A DNA stretch of 64,000 nucleotides from the NCBI GenBank assembly GCA_033032175.1, contig CM065323.1, positions 2,976,001 through 3,040,000 on the forward strand, read 5' to 3'. Origin of the DNA: Saturnia japonica (lineage: Eukaryota > Arthropoda > Insecta > Lepidoptera > Saturniidae). The position numbers and the translations under genes are program-made. Positions within the stretch are counted from its first letter, which is position 1. Each line of letters begins with the position of its first letter. The notes beneath the pieces were generated by a model that searched no databases, had not been told where the DNA came from, and saw only the letters and a program-made list of their open reading frames with translations. Of the stretch, positions 59,301-64,000 are shown piece after piece.

Positions 59301-62189
59301 GGTCACTTCAAACTAAATGTTATGTTCTATTAATCCTATATTAATTGTTTCATGCAGATATATATCTAGAAAGTTCTTTATGGCAAATTCAGGAATTATT
59401 TCTAATAAACTCCATACAATTTTAAATATAATAATCCTATTAAAGTTTAGTAATGAGTTATGAAAGTTTATTCATTAAGGCCCAACAATTAGACTACCAC
59501 AACAATTTTAGATACATTGGGAGAAGCACATACCGTCTAAACAATTTTGTTCCCCGACATTTTTTAACTTCAAAGTAATTGAAGGTGTCAAACTCAATCC
59601 TTTAAAAAGAACTTGCACTAAACCCTTCGAATTAATTTAAATACGTATCGTACCCTTATTATGTACGGTAGTAGTATCCATGTCGCTAGTGGGCGAGAGG
59701 GATTTATCCTTCTCTTCAGCGGGTTCTTTAGCAATTGGCGTTGAAGTGACAGGCGTGGTGGACGTCAGCGCCGGCGTCGCCACGGGTGACGTTACGGCTG
59801 TAACAATATCAAAATTCAATCAATACAAAGTATCATCATATTCATGTGACAACCAAATAACTTATATAATCTGCTACTGACATCAAGTTTCAAGTAATAA
59901 AAATATGATCAAATTTCTGTAACAACTAACAACCAATATAATAACTTATGTCATATTATATCTATATCAAATTTCACACGATACAAAATATGGGCAAATA
60001 TCTGTAACAACTAACAACCATATAAGTTATGTGATCTGATATCAATATAAAATATCAAACAATGCCCAATGTTGCCCAAATTTATAAATAATAATTTGAT
60101 TTCATCTGACATTCATATTCAGCGCACTACATTCTAATATTTTTAAAAGTAAAAAATTAAATTTATACGTATGATCACGTCCCCTATAAAAAGTTTATTA
60201 GAAAATTCCACATAATACGCTCCTTCATTACGAAAAGTACTAAATGCTGAAATTTTATAGTCGTTACTGTTCTATATTCATCATTGTTGTTTCAGTAGCC
60301 ACACTAGAGATACACGTTTCTCTTCTTGGCTTGGGTAGCCACACACCTTCAGCTTCAGGGTTACTTAACCATTCAGATGGAAGTTTTGTCAAACGCGGCT
60401 TTATAATCGCCAAAGTAAAACAGACTGTTAGTTAATAACATGTGTCCATAGTAAAATCTTACTTGAATCAGATTTAACACCGGGAACTGCTGGGACAGAG
60501 AACACCTTGTCGAAGGAGAACTCTTCGCTGCCTGAAGAAGCTGAGAATGGTTTAGGCCCAAGACGTGGCTGAAAAGGTAAACATATTTAAACTGACTATA
60601 AAGAATTAAATTCTTAACTAAACAATCAATCATATAACCCCAGTTGATATCGTTCTAACGTATTTAACATTAACGTCAACTTTCGTAATATCTAAAGTAT
60701 TTTAGAATCTTAACATTTAAAAAAATATTAACATAAAAAATCTAAAACAAAAAAAACCTTAATATTATAGGCTTCTACGTTTTCATATGTTTTTTATTGA
60801 AGAGTAGTAGAAACAGTGGTTTGGTGTGGTGTGTAGGTACGACTGCGGAAGCAAAACAAAAAGAGAAAATCATCAGTGAGGTTCTTCGGTGTTACGATCT
60901 GTACTGTGGTTGGCAACACGACGTTGGTTACAAAAATATACCAAATAAAAAAAGCAACATTTAATAGCAAACTGCAACAGACTTACCTTTTTGCAATTAC
61001 AATTACAGTTTATAGAATATTTACAGACATTACTCATAAATCGATGTTTACCAGGGATGGAAAGTGTGAGAGATAGATATAGGAAGGAGAGTAAATGCCG
61101 GTAATATGGTGAACGGGGCGTTACACTCCTTTATGAGCAGCCGAGTATTTCTATGAAAGCTCGTTTGGCTGTGCATAGAGGAGTATTGGTTCCAACACTC
61201 ATGTACGGAAGTGAAAGCTGGGTGTGGCAGAAAAATCATGAAAGTAAAATAAATGCTGTAGAAATGAGAGCGCTAAGAGGTATGTTAGGAGTGAAATTAA
61301 GTGACAGGATAAGAAATGGTGTTATAAGAGAGCTTTGTGGTGTGAAAGAAGATATAGTCACACGGATTGAGAACTGACGAGCATGCATGAAAAGATTAAT
61401 GAAAGTCGAAGAAGCGAAAGAGGTATGCCAGGATCGTAGCAAGTGGAAGGACGTGGGGTCTCTGCCTACCCCGTTGGGAAATAGGCGTGATTTATGTATG
61501 TATGTATGTATTATTCATAAACCTGTACTTTGTGGTTTTTTTTTTCAAATAAATAATATCTACAACTCATACTAAAATCATAACAAAAATAAACAAAATA
61601 TATAAAACTGTAAAAAATAATTTATTAGAAAAACTAAAAACAAACACAAATATCATAGACCTATAACATACATTACCTTATAACCGGATAATTGTACGGG
61701 AGTAGTTCTAGGTTTGGGCTTAGGTGCTTCAGAGTGGTCTTCCATAGATCCCGCCTCTGATATAGAAGATCTGGGAAGAGGTTTCGGCGCCTGAACCGGT
61801 ACACCGTTGATCAAACTATTACTCCTCGATAAAGAAATCTCCGTCGAGTCACAACTGTCAGTTTTCTCCAACTTCTCTTGCGTCTTGTCGTAAGCACACT
61901 CTTCAATATTCTTCTCAGGATCATTCTCTTGGCTGTCTGGTATCCTTTTAAGGAAACCGTTGGTATCTTTTGGATCCTTGTTTTGTCTCTCCATTCCTTT
62001 GATAAGGTCTTTTACGTTGACGAAATCGATTCGGTCTTCATCTTTCGGTTCCAATGTAGGTTGCGGTTTGACCAGAGGCTTTGATTCTTCCAATGTAACC
62101 GGTGATACTGATCTCTTTGCATCTGACCTTTTTAACGGAGGCATCGTCAATATAGCTTTTACGACGTCTTGTAAATTTCCTCGATGATT
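35234..62189 (-). CDS. pod1: Coronin-7 / Pod1 (3' 16 exons: linker, second beta-propeller, acidic tail)
   Basis: Coronin-7/Pod1 is the tandem-propeller coronin that binds actin, links actin with microtubules in insects, and acts at the Golgi in vertebrates. Joined in phase, the exons listed below encode 852 residues ending at TGA (35236-35234). Residues 1-361 of this part are a Ser/Pro-rich linker with SH3-type PKPLPR and PKPKPR motifs. Residues about 362-820 form the second coronin unit, opening with KVSKFRHLKGTPGHKSTHIE and containing WDPF, SRTFSAHPDKIYIIRFHP, WSPCG, RGARIVWAL, LFLTGRGD and FQDDLFPPT. The last residues, MEGVDESEW, are the acidic Trp tail expected to contact Arp2/3. Every junction has GT-AG and consistent phase, with no stop, so the gene appears intact. 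The first propeller is missing because it lies beyond the right edge. Introns total over 24 kb, mostly transposons. Confidence 0.95.
35327..36019 (-). other. Coronin-7 intron, no feature recognised
   Basis: 693 bases, AT-rich, GTGAGT donor and TTACAG acceptor on the minus strand. No repeat or gene recognised inside. Confidence 0.7.
36020..36183 (-). CDS. pod1: Coronin-7 exon, Pro/Gln-rich segment after propeller 2
   Basis: Acceptor TTGCAG, donor GTGAGT. Encodes LSAHTGGSPGTALP, a PSVPQPSAPSPAAN stretch, then KPKPDLIKSHVPMEAKEKQD. GC-rich and low-complexity, joining the propeller to the acidic tail. Confidence 0.93.
36790..38812 (+). mobile_element. DD82E (Sailor-type) IS630/Tc1/mariner transposon with perfect TIRs
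   Basis: A 2.0-kb element in a coronin-7 intron, opposite to the gene. Both ends carry the same 29 bases inverted (TTTCCATTTCTTTATTTTCT then CGATGACAG at 36790-36818; complement at 38784-38812). TA lies just outside the left end; the right TA is offset by three bases. Encloses the transposase pseudogene 37114-38413. Confidence 0.85.
37114..38413 (+). pseudogene. DD82E transposase (Sailor-type), frameshifted
   Basis: Starts MPKRSVLKRQARELVIKVRN with an N-terminal helix-turn-helix region, then DDE blocks: IIFTDETWLN (first Asp), IIIMDNATYHS (second Asp) and RLPPYQCQYNAIELI (Glu). Second Asp to Glu are separated by 82 residues within one uninterrupted frame, much more than the 34-41 of ordinary Tc1/mariner enzymes; this spacing is the hallmark of the group I know as Sailor. 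A Ser/Asp-rich tail (ESSSSDSDDSSDFDYNK) precedes the stop at 38411-38413. Breaks: frameshift/deletion near 37412, another near 37500, TAG after IELI (38143-38145), and a frameshift near 38225. Not functional as it stands. Confidence 0.85.
38821..38865 (+). mobile_element. Orphan Harbinger-like TIR
   Basis: GGGCGACCTGCGTAACATGT follows TAA (38818-38820), nearly identical to the left end of the MITE at 40130. Only about 45 bases remain before a mariner insertion, so it is a solo or truncated end. Confidence 0.65.
38866..40111 (-). mobile_element. Mariner-type transposon, complete but decayed
   Basis: 1246 bp between TA dinucleotides (38864-38865, 40112-40113), with short inverted ends TTGTTACAAGGAAAAAA and, inverted, CTGTTACAATAAAAAAA. 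Carries the minus-strand transposase pseudogene 38968-39990. Inserted immediately beside Harbinger-like ends. Confidence 0.8.
38968..39990 (-). pseudogene. Mariner transposase, DD39D-like, with stops
   Basis: The minus strand reads KYLFTDENFFTIEQCFNKQN (first Asp), then WSFQQDSAPSHKAQST (second Asp) and DLNPLGYDLWSVLESMAC (third Asp), ending IKANGDHFE and TGA (38970-38968). Second to third Asp are 39 residues apart in one frame. Two in-frame stops sit where Trp and a WP-next residue are expected, and one more precedes VVKPLNN. The N-terminal half (about 39810-39990: ENRIAVIALHKGGRETNAIF) is in another frame. Inactive. Confidence 0.8.
40130..40745. mobile_element. Harbinger-like MITE (616 bp)
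   Basis: Left end GGGCGACTTGCGTAACATGT, right end inverted GGGGTGGCTTGCGCAACATT, flanked by TAA on both sides (40127-40129 and 40746-40748). No open frame. Same family as the orphan end at 38821. Confidence 0.8.
41138..41273 (-). CDS. pod1: Coronin-7 exon, last blade region of propeller 2
   Basis: Acceptor TTACAG, donor GTCAGT. Encodes SELFQDDLFPPTLVTWSSWQ, then GRDWLVGTTVPHNTVSLQPP and GMEC. FQDDLFPPT is a coronin signature. Confidence 0.95.
41274..41578 (-). other. Polypyrimidine coronin-7 intron (GAAGTAGTA-type degenerate repeat on plus)
   Basis: 305-base intron in which the plus strand is strikingly purine-rich and built of variants of GAAGTAGTAATGGGGAAG, so the transcript is rich in CU. 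GTGAGT donor and TTACAG acceptor are intact. Confidence 0.75.
41579..41653 (-). CDS. pod1: Coronin-7 exon (25 codons)
   Basis: Acceptor TTAACAG, donor GTGAGT, phase 0 at both ends. Encodes VEFARALRLTNGNIEPLSFT then VPRIK, which matches the coronin segment just before the FQDDLFPPT block. Confidence 0.95.
42370..42570 (+). repeat. Dispersed repeat family E, copy 1
   Basis: TTTTCTGTAGTATTCGACTT, ATCGATTTCCGATAATAAAA and GAAAACGCTGTCGGCCATGT occur in the same order at 46740-46950, both inside coronin-7 introns. Confidence 0.75.
42974..43105 (-). CDS. pod1: Coronin-7 exon (44 codons)
   Basis: Acceptor TTGTAG, donor GTACGT. Encodes GDLTIYCYEVTCEPPYFCEL, then HHRCATLHQGISFLQKNLLA and VEK, a propeller-2 blade. 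Confidence 0.95.
43391..43642 (-). repeat. tRNA-headed SINE, copy 5
   Basis: Inverted full-length copy in a coronin-7 intron, same orientation as the gene: head GGTTCGATTCTCAGGTC at right, body to ACAGGCGTTATGATATG at left. Confidence 0.82.
44131..44269 (-). CDS. pod1: Coronin-7 exon (SERQ blade)
   Basis: Acceptor TGTGCAG, donor GTTAGT. Completes a Lys codon split with the previous exon, then VSERQILLYKTTDLSAPVCT, LDVSPAILQTYIDHDSGTLF and LTGR. Confidence 0.95.
44385..44690 (-). repeat. Helitron-like element family H, copy 2
   Basis: Colinear with 18194-18510: TTTTAATTTTTCATTATCTG, AACTTCATAAAATTGTCTTT and ACAAATCTTTCTCACAAAAT. The CTAGT end is missing. Strand assigned by analogy with copy 1. 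Confidence 0.6.
44954..45272. mobile_element. hAT-like MITE with CCGGATA-rich ends
   Basis: 319 bp with inverted ends TAGAGATGAAACGGATAG and TAGAGATCAAACGGATATCC, followed inward by repeated CCGGATACCGGATA motifs on both sides. Flanking octamers GCTATAAT (44946-44953) and TTTATAAT (45273-45280) match at 6 of 8, consistent with an aged hAT 8-bp duplication. Lies 26 bases from a coronin-7 splice donor. Confidence 0.75.
45299..45420 (-). CDS. pod1: Coronin-7 exon (RGARIVWAL blade)
   Basis: Acceptor TGTGTAG, donor GTTAGC. Encodes VYKPRSSPEPLRTGPGPTGS, then RGARIVWALSGTHLVVTGFD and the first two bases of a Lys codon. Strong coronin match. Confidence 0.95.
45421..46426 (-). other. Coronin-7 intron, no gene seen
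   Basis: 1006 bases, AT-rich. Two related tracts (AATGCACAAAACTCGAACTC at 45653 and AAAGCACAAAGCTCGAATTC at 46119) indicate an internal repeat of about 30 bases. Confidence 0.5.
46427..46686 (-). CDS. pod1: Coronin-7 exon, WD-repeat pair
   Basis: Acceptor CTTCAG, donor GTAAGT. Encodes SRTFSAHPDKIYIIRFHPTA, LTTAAHDLTVKIWDLSAIEP and LTGHNDQIFAMDWSPCGDYL, then ATVCKDGLIR. Two WD40-type repeats; largest propeller exon here. Confidence 0.97.
46740..46950 (+). repeat. Dispersed repeat family E, copy 2
   Basis: Partner of 42370-42570; begins about 54 bases upstream (in gene sense) of nothing coding, within the intron 46687-47127, and ends in GAAAACGCTGTCGGCCATGT. Confidence 0.75.
47128..47370 (-). 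CDS. pod1: Coronin-7 exon, first blades of propeller 2 (GC-rich)
   Basis: Acceptor TTCTAG, donor GTCAGT. Encodes NGVRCAVPLTGGGGRLGVVE, then an Ala/Pro/Arg-rich segment (TGASPRARALPPHPSG...), QDWAWDPFRDDRLLVACDDG and LVREWFIPEG. The GC- and CpG-rich middle replaces the usual PGRLPDG-type loop and is longer than in other coronins I know. Confidence 0.95.
47410..47640 (+). repeat. Dispersed repeat family D, copy 2
   Basis: Colinear with 17340-17600 (GGAGTGAAATTTA, AAAGCGTTAACAAAAAGCGT, GTACCTTGCGCAACTTTCAC). Confidence 0.65.
47790..48118 (-). repeat. BEL element 3' LTR
   Basis: 329 bp, identical as far as I can compare with 53997-54325. On the minus strand begins TGTTTCGTACTCATATAAAA, where TATAAAA could serve as TATA box in the 5' copy, and ends GCGGATGCTACA. 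Confidence 0.93.
48119..48132 (-). promoter_or_regulatory. BEL polypurine tract
   Basis: Minus strand TTTGGTGGGCGGGA abuts the 3' LTR, the usual plus-strand primer position. Confidence 0.7.
48300..53507 (-). CDS. BEL/Pao Gag-Pol polyprotein (1735 residues)
   Basis: Uninterrupted frame starting MMPILRKHTTRK. Order of domains: DUF1759-type Gag at about 135-300 (LPKIVLPNFGGNIKQW); zinc knuckles 368-431 (CPYC..., CFNC..., CRKC); aspartic protease with LFDTGSQSSF at about 479; reverse transcriptase 740-900 with LRVVFDGSA, FMADARQMYRQI, YGLSSSPYLA and the catalytic VYIDDV at 884-889; A17-type region and RNase H about 1055-1190 (GFCDSSENALG, FWSDSTIVLSWL); HHCC integrase finger 1379-1416; integrase core with D1448 (VGVDFGG), D1514 (HADCGTNF), E1556 (GGIWE); C-terminal DUF5641-like region about 1640-1730. 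All catalytic residues appear present, and there is no stop or frameshift. No envelope gene. Encodes everything an autonomous BEL element needs. Confidence 0.97.
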   Translation of the reverse strand: MMPILRKHTTRKMPSLTKAKSTSFEQSHTIQDLASLRRKRTIAIKRLAKALEIGTLAIEDPSHSDLFLSYHQDVKEITSSFENAHVTILDLIDNSDDNENEIQEHFDDMYYRILSIHRKLTKSESNQSHRTSSQNIRLPKIVLPNFGGNIKQWPEYFDTFNALIHNSTSLTDTEKFHYLISSLSGDALLVVKAYPMTHEHYHDAYNSLIARYKCKRTLAFSCWRDILNIDFKYINAREFQKSLDLFEENLSILKTINLPVANWDFVLVYHILSKLDKDIRRSFEEKYSDIELPSYDQLKSFLRSKCEAMLRDTHFSESNEVIKYPPKHRHVSNQYKHVATSQALVVAPEKYDKKSVVDNKIDSFSGKCPYCNQAHAITSCQEFLNKSLDDRQLIAKQKNWCFNCLKSSHQLKNCHSIFSCRKCKHKHHTLLHRDNSNNEPKHIGSTLVSRSQPNITVLLATAIVQILDASGNMQSFRALFDTGSQSSFITESAIQKLNLKSVKTIANVSGLGDAAAPIIGDVVCSVGTDGRVLYKLNMHVISKICGDQPIAQLNTSGWSHIKSLSLADPGFDIPGPIDLLFAADVFAESILNQHIKGGSNQPTAFNSIFGWILLGKTCISSNTLLHTLPDIDNELNALVQRFWELDSVPSSSILTPDELLCEQKFKSDHTRDESGRYMVRIPFKTGSEPTFDGSRDVALRRFHAIERRLSRDPDLHSQYADFMSDYIESGHMSLVPVNEMGRGKYYISHHCVLRPESKTTRLRVVFDGSAKDLNSRSLNDTQFIGPKLQPNILSILLRFREHNVVFMADARQMYRQILIAPDHRDYQRIFWRSSSSEILREYRLNTVTYGLSSSPYLACRTLRQLAEDEGDNYRLAKEIVLSDVYIDDVITGFSSLELAQDAKSQVVALFDLGGFKLRKWVSNNPQLLSNLPSEDCLTGSVSLDNTETQTLKVLGLRWDPTVDAFLFEIKPSNRVCTKRSILSEIARIFDPLGFLSPITIQAKCLIQKLWILGVGWDQTPPDEIVNTWSIYRNQMPLLSQLKIPRKLICPNVKSCELIGFCDSSENALGTVFYMRVTNSVGKIHVFQVCSKARVAPLKRISLSRLELCAAVMLADLYKFLRDTYLSRIKIDAVYFWSDSTIVLSWLRSHSSRWSTFVANRVSHIQDITPIECWNHVPSSENPADICSRGQFPRELLHNTLWWAGPYWLHENPESWSVCSVSLSHEDKAIVESEARNPIVLTSKNIAKVDPNIFDNLLNRFSSLQKIVRILAYIYRFINKCRHLNFNNYKFINNLERHNALMQLVKHVQGTTFSGEIINLKLNKPLSKHFRKLNPFIDKLGVLRVGGRISRSGLEYTQKHPALLPPNHPFTFLIIDFIHHSYLHPGINTTQYLLLQQFWIVSAKRTIRHRLAKCIKCYRVNPKPLQPFMAELPSYRVNQIKPFCIVGVDFGGPFRIKLGPHRGAKIDKAYLCLFVCLATKAVHLEVVSTLSTDGFIAALRRFVARRGRCNIIHADCGTNFVGARNQLSSLMQHASNAEKIEFKFNPPSAPHFGGIWEIQIKAAKSHLLRVVGDQILTFEELTTLFVQIEAVLNSRPLCSISSDPNDLSVLTPGHFLTLEPLTIVPDDDLSNVKLNRLHRWQLIQSFHQSFWSRWKHEYLNSLTQRAKWTKNSKPLQIGSMVIIKDDNRTPLQWPLARVVDLLPGTDGIPRIALVKTTNNHTIQRPLVKLCPLPLED
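53971..53990 (-). promoter_or_regulatory. BEL primer-binding site
   Basis: Minus strand TGGTGCCGGAACCCGGGATT, six bases after the 5' LTR: TGG complements the CCA end of a tRNA whose 3' end would read ...CCCGGGTTCCGGCACCA. I do not assign the tRNA. Confidence 0.75.
53997..54325 (-). repeat. BEL element 5' LTR
   Basis: Same 329-bp sequence as 47790-48118. In the sense orientation it should hold the promoter of the element (TATAAAA near 54310). Confidence 0.93.
54487..54742 (+). repeat. tRNA-headed SINE, copy 6
   Basis: CTTCATTAGCCTATTGGTCG, GGTTTGATTCCCAGGTCGAG, AAAGTGTTATTGGGTTTTTC, then the body to CTTCGGGGATACAAGCATGA. Opposite to the coronin-7 gene, same intron as the BEL element. Confidence 0.83.
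54743..55530. other. Coronin-7 intron DNA, no feature recognised
   Basis: No coding or bounded repeat signal. Confidence 0.5.
55531..56063 (+). repeat. Dispersed element with ACCGGCCAA...GGAACCCTAAAA ends
   Basis: Begins AAAACCGGCCAAATGCGAGA then CGGACTCGCGCG, and ends CAGACAGACAGATGGACAAC, GAAGTGATCCTATAAGGGGG, GAGGTATGGAACCCTAAAAA. I recognise these two ends as those of a very common lepidopteran non-autonomous repeat of about 0.5 kb. No coding capacity. Confidence 0.75.
56306..56419 (-). CDS. pod1: Coronin-7 exon, start of second coronin unit
   Basis: Acceptor TTTACAG, donor GTGAGT. Encodes KVSKFRHLKGTPGHKSTHIE, then NIKNISRQISGECNGFY. This is the signature opening of the second propeller in coronin-7 proteins. 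Confidence 0.97.
56956..57053 (-). CDS. pod1: Coronin-7 exon, basic linker
   Basis: Acceptor TTTTAG, donor GTAAGT. Encodes RRRDSLKSRKSPDREDKRAS then VPNVTTKRTSTVF, a basic, probably disordered, phosphorylatable linker segment. Confidence 0.92.
57327..57425 (-). CDS. pod1: Coronin-7 exon, linker
   Basis: The acceptor is CTGTACAG before TGGTACC; this choice keeps frame (DGTQSIADRRRVYETRSVSV, VAVSDTPPSPAPL), whereas the CAG ten bases further would open into a stop. Donor GTACTA is weak but phase-consistent. Confidence 0.88.
57540..58260 (-). repeat. Dispersed repeat, retroelement-like, plus partial family G
   Basis: The minus strand gives a short frame KLFGVAPSSPFQTSTFRPLV then GCSSSHLKTYPS that I recall from many lepidopteran repeats, within CATCTCATAGCCCTGGGGGA...CATTCCACAACCC. 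57540-57620 is a family-G end in reverse. Class unknown. Confidence 0.6.
58432..58670 (+). repeat. Dispersed SINE-like repeat family G, copy 2
   Basis: Same block order as 14401-14680: ACCTGATCTTAATTAATGAT, ATGGTAGCACGCTAAACCTA, GGCTCTCAAGTGCAGC, TAGGCGGGCATGAG and the TTTCATCACGATGTTTTCCC ending. Confidence 0.7.
58753..58873 (-). CDS. pod1: Coronin-7 exon, acidic/Ser linker
   Basis: Acceptor CGATCAG, donor GTAAGT. Encodes EEYTNGKSDTSLEEEVNSSD, then SGYRPKTPSTAERRRMFENA. Contains Ser/Thr-Pro and acidic stretches of a regulatory linker. Confidence 0.92.
58921..59107. repeat. Foldback element / long inverted repeat
   Basis: Left arm GTGACTTACGGCAGTTTTCA...CTATCTAACCACTGTGTTTG (58921-58984) pairs with the inverted right arm CGACCTACGGCCGTTTCCAA...CTATCTAACCACTGTTTTGT (59050-59107). 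Loop about 65 bases. Lies 47 bases upstream (gene sense) of a coronin-7 exon. Probably a MITE; no duplication seen. Confidence 0.7.
59108..59653 (-). other. Coronin-7 intron remainder, no feature recognised
   Basis: AT-rich, no repeat boundary seen. Donor for the exon 59654-59797 is GTACGA at its right end. Confidence 0.5.
59654..59797 (-). CDS. pod1: Coronin-7 exon, Thr/Ser/Pro-rich linker
   Basis: Acceptor TTACAG, donor GTACGA. Encodes TVTSPVATPALTSTTPVTST, then PIAKEPAEEKDKSLSPTSDM and DTTTVHNK. Low complexity, likely disordered. Confidence 0.9.
59798..60462 (-). other. Coronin-7 intron, short internal direct repeats
   Basis: AT-rich. Between 59890 and 60110 blocks such as TCTGTAACAACTAACAACCA recur at 59918 and 60001, a local duplication of about 85 bases. 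No gene. Confidence 0.55.
60463..60568 (-). CDS. pod1: Coronin-7 exon, linker
   Basis: Acceptor TTTTCAG, donor GTAAGA. Encodes PRLGPKPFSASSGSEEFSFD, then KVFSVPAVPGVKSDS. Phase 0 in, phase 1 out. Confidence 0.92.
61060..61515 (+). pseudogene. RTE-like retrotransposon, 3' fragment with TATG tail
   Basis: Frame reads ARLAVHRGVLVPTLMYGSES, NAVEMRALRGMLGVKLSDRI, RNGVIRELCGVKEDIV, then a stop and DRSKWKDVGSLPTPLGNRRD in a second segment. Ends in (TATG)n at 61495-61511. A different RTE lineage from 2-440 and 6120-6560. Lies in a coronin-7 intron, antisense to the gene. Confidence 0.85.
61677..62189 (-). CDS. pod1: Coronin-7 exon, large linker exon
   Basis: 171 codons, phase 0 both ends, acceptor TTTTAG, donor GTAATG. 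Starts NHRGNLQDVVKAILTMPPLK, a conserved-looking helix, then charged sequence (VKDLIKGMERQNKDPKDTNG) and two Pro-rich motifs, APKPLPRSS and APKPKPRTTP, that look like SH3 ligands. First coronin-7 exon in the window; upstream exons are outside. Confidence 0.92.
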
Positions 62190-63529
62190 CTAAAATTAAA
62201 CAAAAAAAATATAGACAAAACAAATTTTACTTTAATTATTTTATTGAATCATAAAAATACAAAGCGAATTACTTACGTTGGTGAAAAAAACACTATGCCC
62301 ACTAAACTACGTAATTCAAACTACAAAAACAATCACACTAAAACAAAACAAAAAAATATTAAACAAATACTTTTATATATAAAAATAAACCTTAACCAGA
62401 AAAAATATTTTCCTTATTTTTATGCATGCTATACCGCATCAACCTACGAGCATATAAAAATGGTTTCATTGTTCCTTTAAATTCCATTAAATTTTTTTAA
62501 TTATTATGAAACCACTTTCACTGTAAATACCATAATATAGTGAATTAAAAACACACGACTTTCATGTGTAAATTTTAGGCTGGACGCTTATCATGTAGTG
62601 GTTTTTATTTTTTATTCATAAACTTGAATTTTTTGATCCTGTTGTGTAATATTGGTAGCATTTTGCGTAATACAGTTTGGCTGTTGTGCACAAACGAAAT
62701 GTATTACAAATAGTGACATGTAATATTATGAACTCTAAAATAACACAACTCTCTGGAGAGTTCTAAAAAGGTGGGGAGGAGAAATCACTATGGGATACTA
62801 ACATTATAATACGAAGCAATTACCCACTTGTTAACGGCAGTAATCATCTTTAATAACGAGCAAGCGATGCGAAGAACCCGGGCACAGAGTCCTAGGGGGG
62901 CGCAAGCTGAGCGCCATAAGTCTTGATAGGTATCTACTAGCCTACCACAACAATACTGAGTAGCACTGTAGTCCACGAAAGCAGAGCTGCGAGCACGGCA
63001 TATTTAAGGTCAACCATGGGTTCAAGATTCGAGATAGATTGACAAACTTGACCATTATAAGTAGGGGTATAAAATGACATTATTCAATTCCAATTCAAAA
63101 GCTCGATAAATTGTGTTTGATGTACGATTATCAGCAGTATTTTAGAGAAATAATGTAATGAATCCTTAAAAAATAAATTGCTTTTTTTATAAAAACAGCT
63201 TTCGAGGGGGGGGGGGGGGGGGTGATAATAACTTTCGCACCCCGGCGCCGAATATGCTTAAGATGGCCCTGATAACGAGGACTGGTCGTCAAAATGAAGA
63301 AGATATTATTGTATATGTTTATTTGGCACTGCAATATACTTTCTTTTTTTTTTTTGGAGACTCTGCCTTTAAGTAGTAATGCCTAAGTAGTAAACACACT
63401 TACTGAATACAGTACAAAATTTCGAGCAACAGGCAACCGGACAGTAATCACAAAAGAAAACCTTGTCGAAAATAATCTTCCTAATCATCATTCAATCAAG
63501 TTTTTTTTTTTTTTAATAATATTGATTTA
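62190..63529 (-). other. Coronin-7 upstream intron, no exon found
   Basis: No coronin-like exon on the minus strand. A G17 run is at 63206-63222, followed by CACCCCGGCGCCGAATATGC-type repeat sequence; 62850-63010 is CpG-rich and probably an interspersed repeat. Confidence 0.5.
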
Positions 63530-63740
63530 TATTATTAAAGCTATACAATTAATAAAATTAAAGTGTCTGTTTGTAATATTAAAATAACAGCTTTTTACTA
63601 AATGCATATGAAAGTATATATGATACCTATAACAAAACACCCATTTTTTTTATTTATCTCGCCTTTCTGTCTGTTTGTTGTAGGTAATCTCCGAAACGGT
63701 TGGACCGATTTTGACGGGACTTTCACTGGTAGATAACTGA
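63530..63740 (-). repeat. Dispersed repeat family F, copy 3 (inverted)
   Basis: Reverse complement carries AAAATCGGTCCAACCGTTTC, AAAAAAAATGGGTGTTTTGT, ATAGGTATCATATATACTTT and GCATTTAGTAAAAAGCTGTT, matching 10240-10465. Confidence 0.7.
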
Positions 63741-64000
63741 AGTTGTAAGGAGTATCTTAGGCCACTTTTATTTTAGAAAAATAATTAGGATTCCATGCAA
63801 AAAAATCTAGTCATGATGAATCAATTCGAACGCTGAAATGGTTTACGCCGAGTAAATTATAAGACATACATCAAATTAATGTACTACATAATTTTAGACA
63901 TTAAAAAGACCTACAAAAAAGATAGCAAGGGCATATGTCTATCTTCTTCACAGCTATTCTTAAAAATGGGTCTTATTCTTTACTATATTTTTCTGTAGAA

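Noticed and set aside
35234..62189. A fusion of coronin-7 with the BEL polyprotein
   Set aside because: Exons on both sides of the BEL element join in phase without it, and the element has its own LTRs and target duplication.
62788..62976. 62-codon minus-strand frame as an upstream coronin-7 exon
   Set aside because: No coronin similarity, wrong phase evidence, and CpG-rich composition typical of an interspersed repeat.
1..64000. CRISPR array, bacterial operon, riboswitch or prophage
   Set aside because: Sequence is clearly eukaryotic with spliced genes and animal transposons; no spaced direct-repeat array exists.

Overview
This is an AT-rich, intron- and transposon-rich animal sequence, most likely from a moth or butterfly. 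The lepidopteran call rests on an ommochrome-binding-protein-like gene (a family described from moth haemolymph), on a tRNA-headed SINE present six times, on Helitrons beginning with the TC-TACTAATATTATAAAG pattern, and on other dispersed repeats that look lepidopteran. The species cannot be named from this sequence.

Two host genes are supported. (1) A compact minus-strand gene at 8762-9565 encodes a secreted 267-residue ommochrome-binding-like protein. (2) From 62189 down to 35234 the minus strand carries the 3' part of a coronin-7/Pod1 gene. Sixteen exons chain together in phase and encode 852 residues: a long Ser/Pro-rich linker, the complete second coronin beta-propeller and the acidic Trp-containing tail. 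The first propeller must lie beyond 64000. No host gene is recognised in the rest of the left half.

Almost everything else is mobile DNA. From left to right: an RTE-like 3' end inserted in a Tc1 element (1-1258); SINEs, Helitrons and MITEs (4.4-21.6 kb), including a 670-bp element with 25-bp perfect terminal repeats and a foldback MITE; a decayed retrotransposon with N-terminal zinc finger, reverse transcriptase, CCHC knuckle and restriction-like endonuclease (22.5-25.5 kb) whose tail was hit by a Helitron; and a largely featureless AT-rich stretch (26-35 kb) with two small tandem arrays.

Inside the coronin-7 introns sit an IS630/Tc1/mariner-type element with DD82E spacing (the pattern I know as Sailor) with perfect 29-bp TIRs, a mariner, Harbinger-like and hAT-like MITEs, more SINEs, and an apparently intact 6.5-kb BEL/Pao LTR retrotransposon (47790-54325) with same-length, apparently identical LTRs and a single open 1735-codon polyprotein. 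The host exons have kept clean splice sites and phases throughout, so the gene looks functional despite at least 27 kb of TE-expanded structure. I see no convincing new defence or metabolic system. The most notable items are the young BEL insertion, the DD82E element, and TE insertions very close to coronin-7 splice sites.
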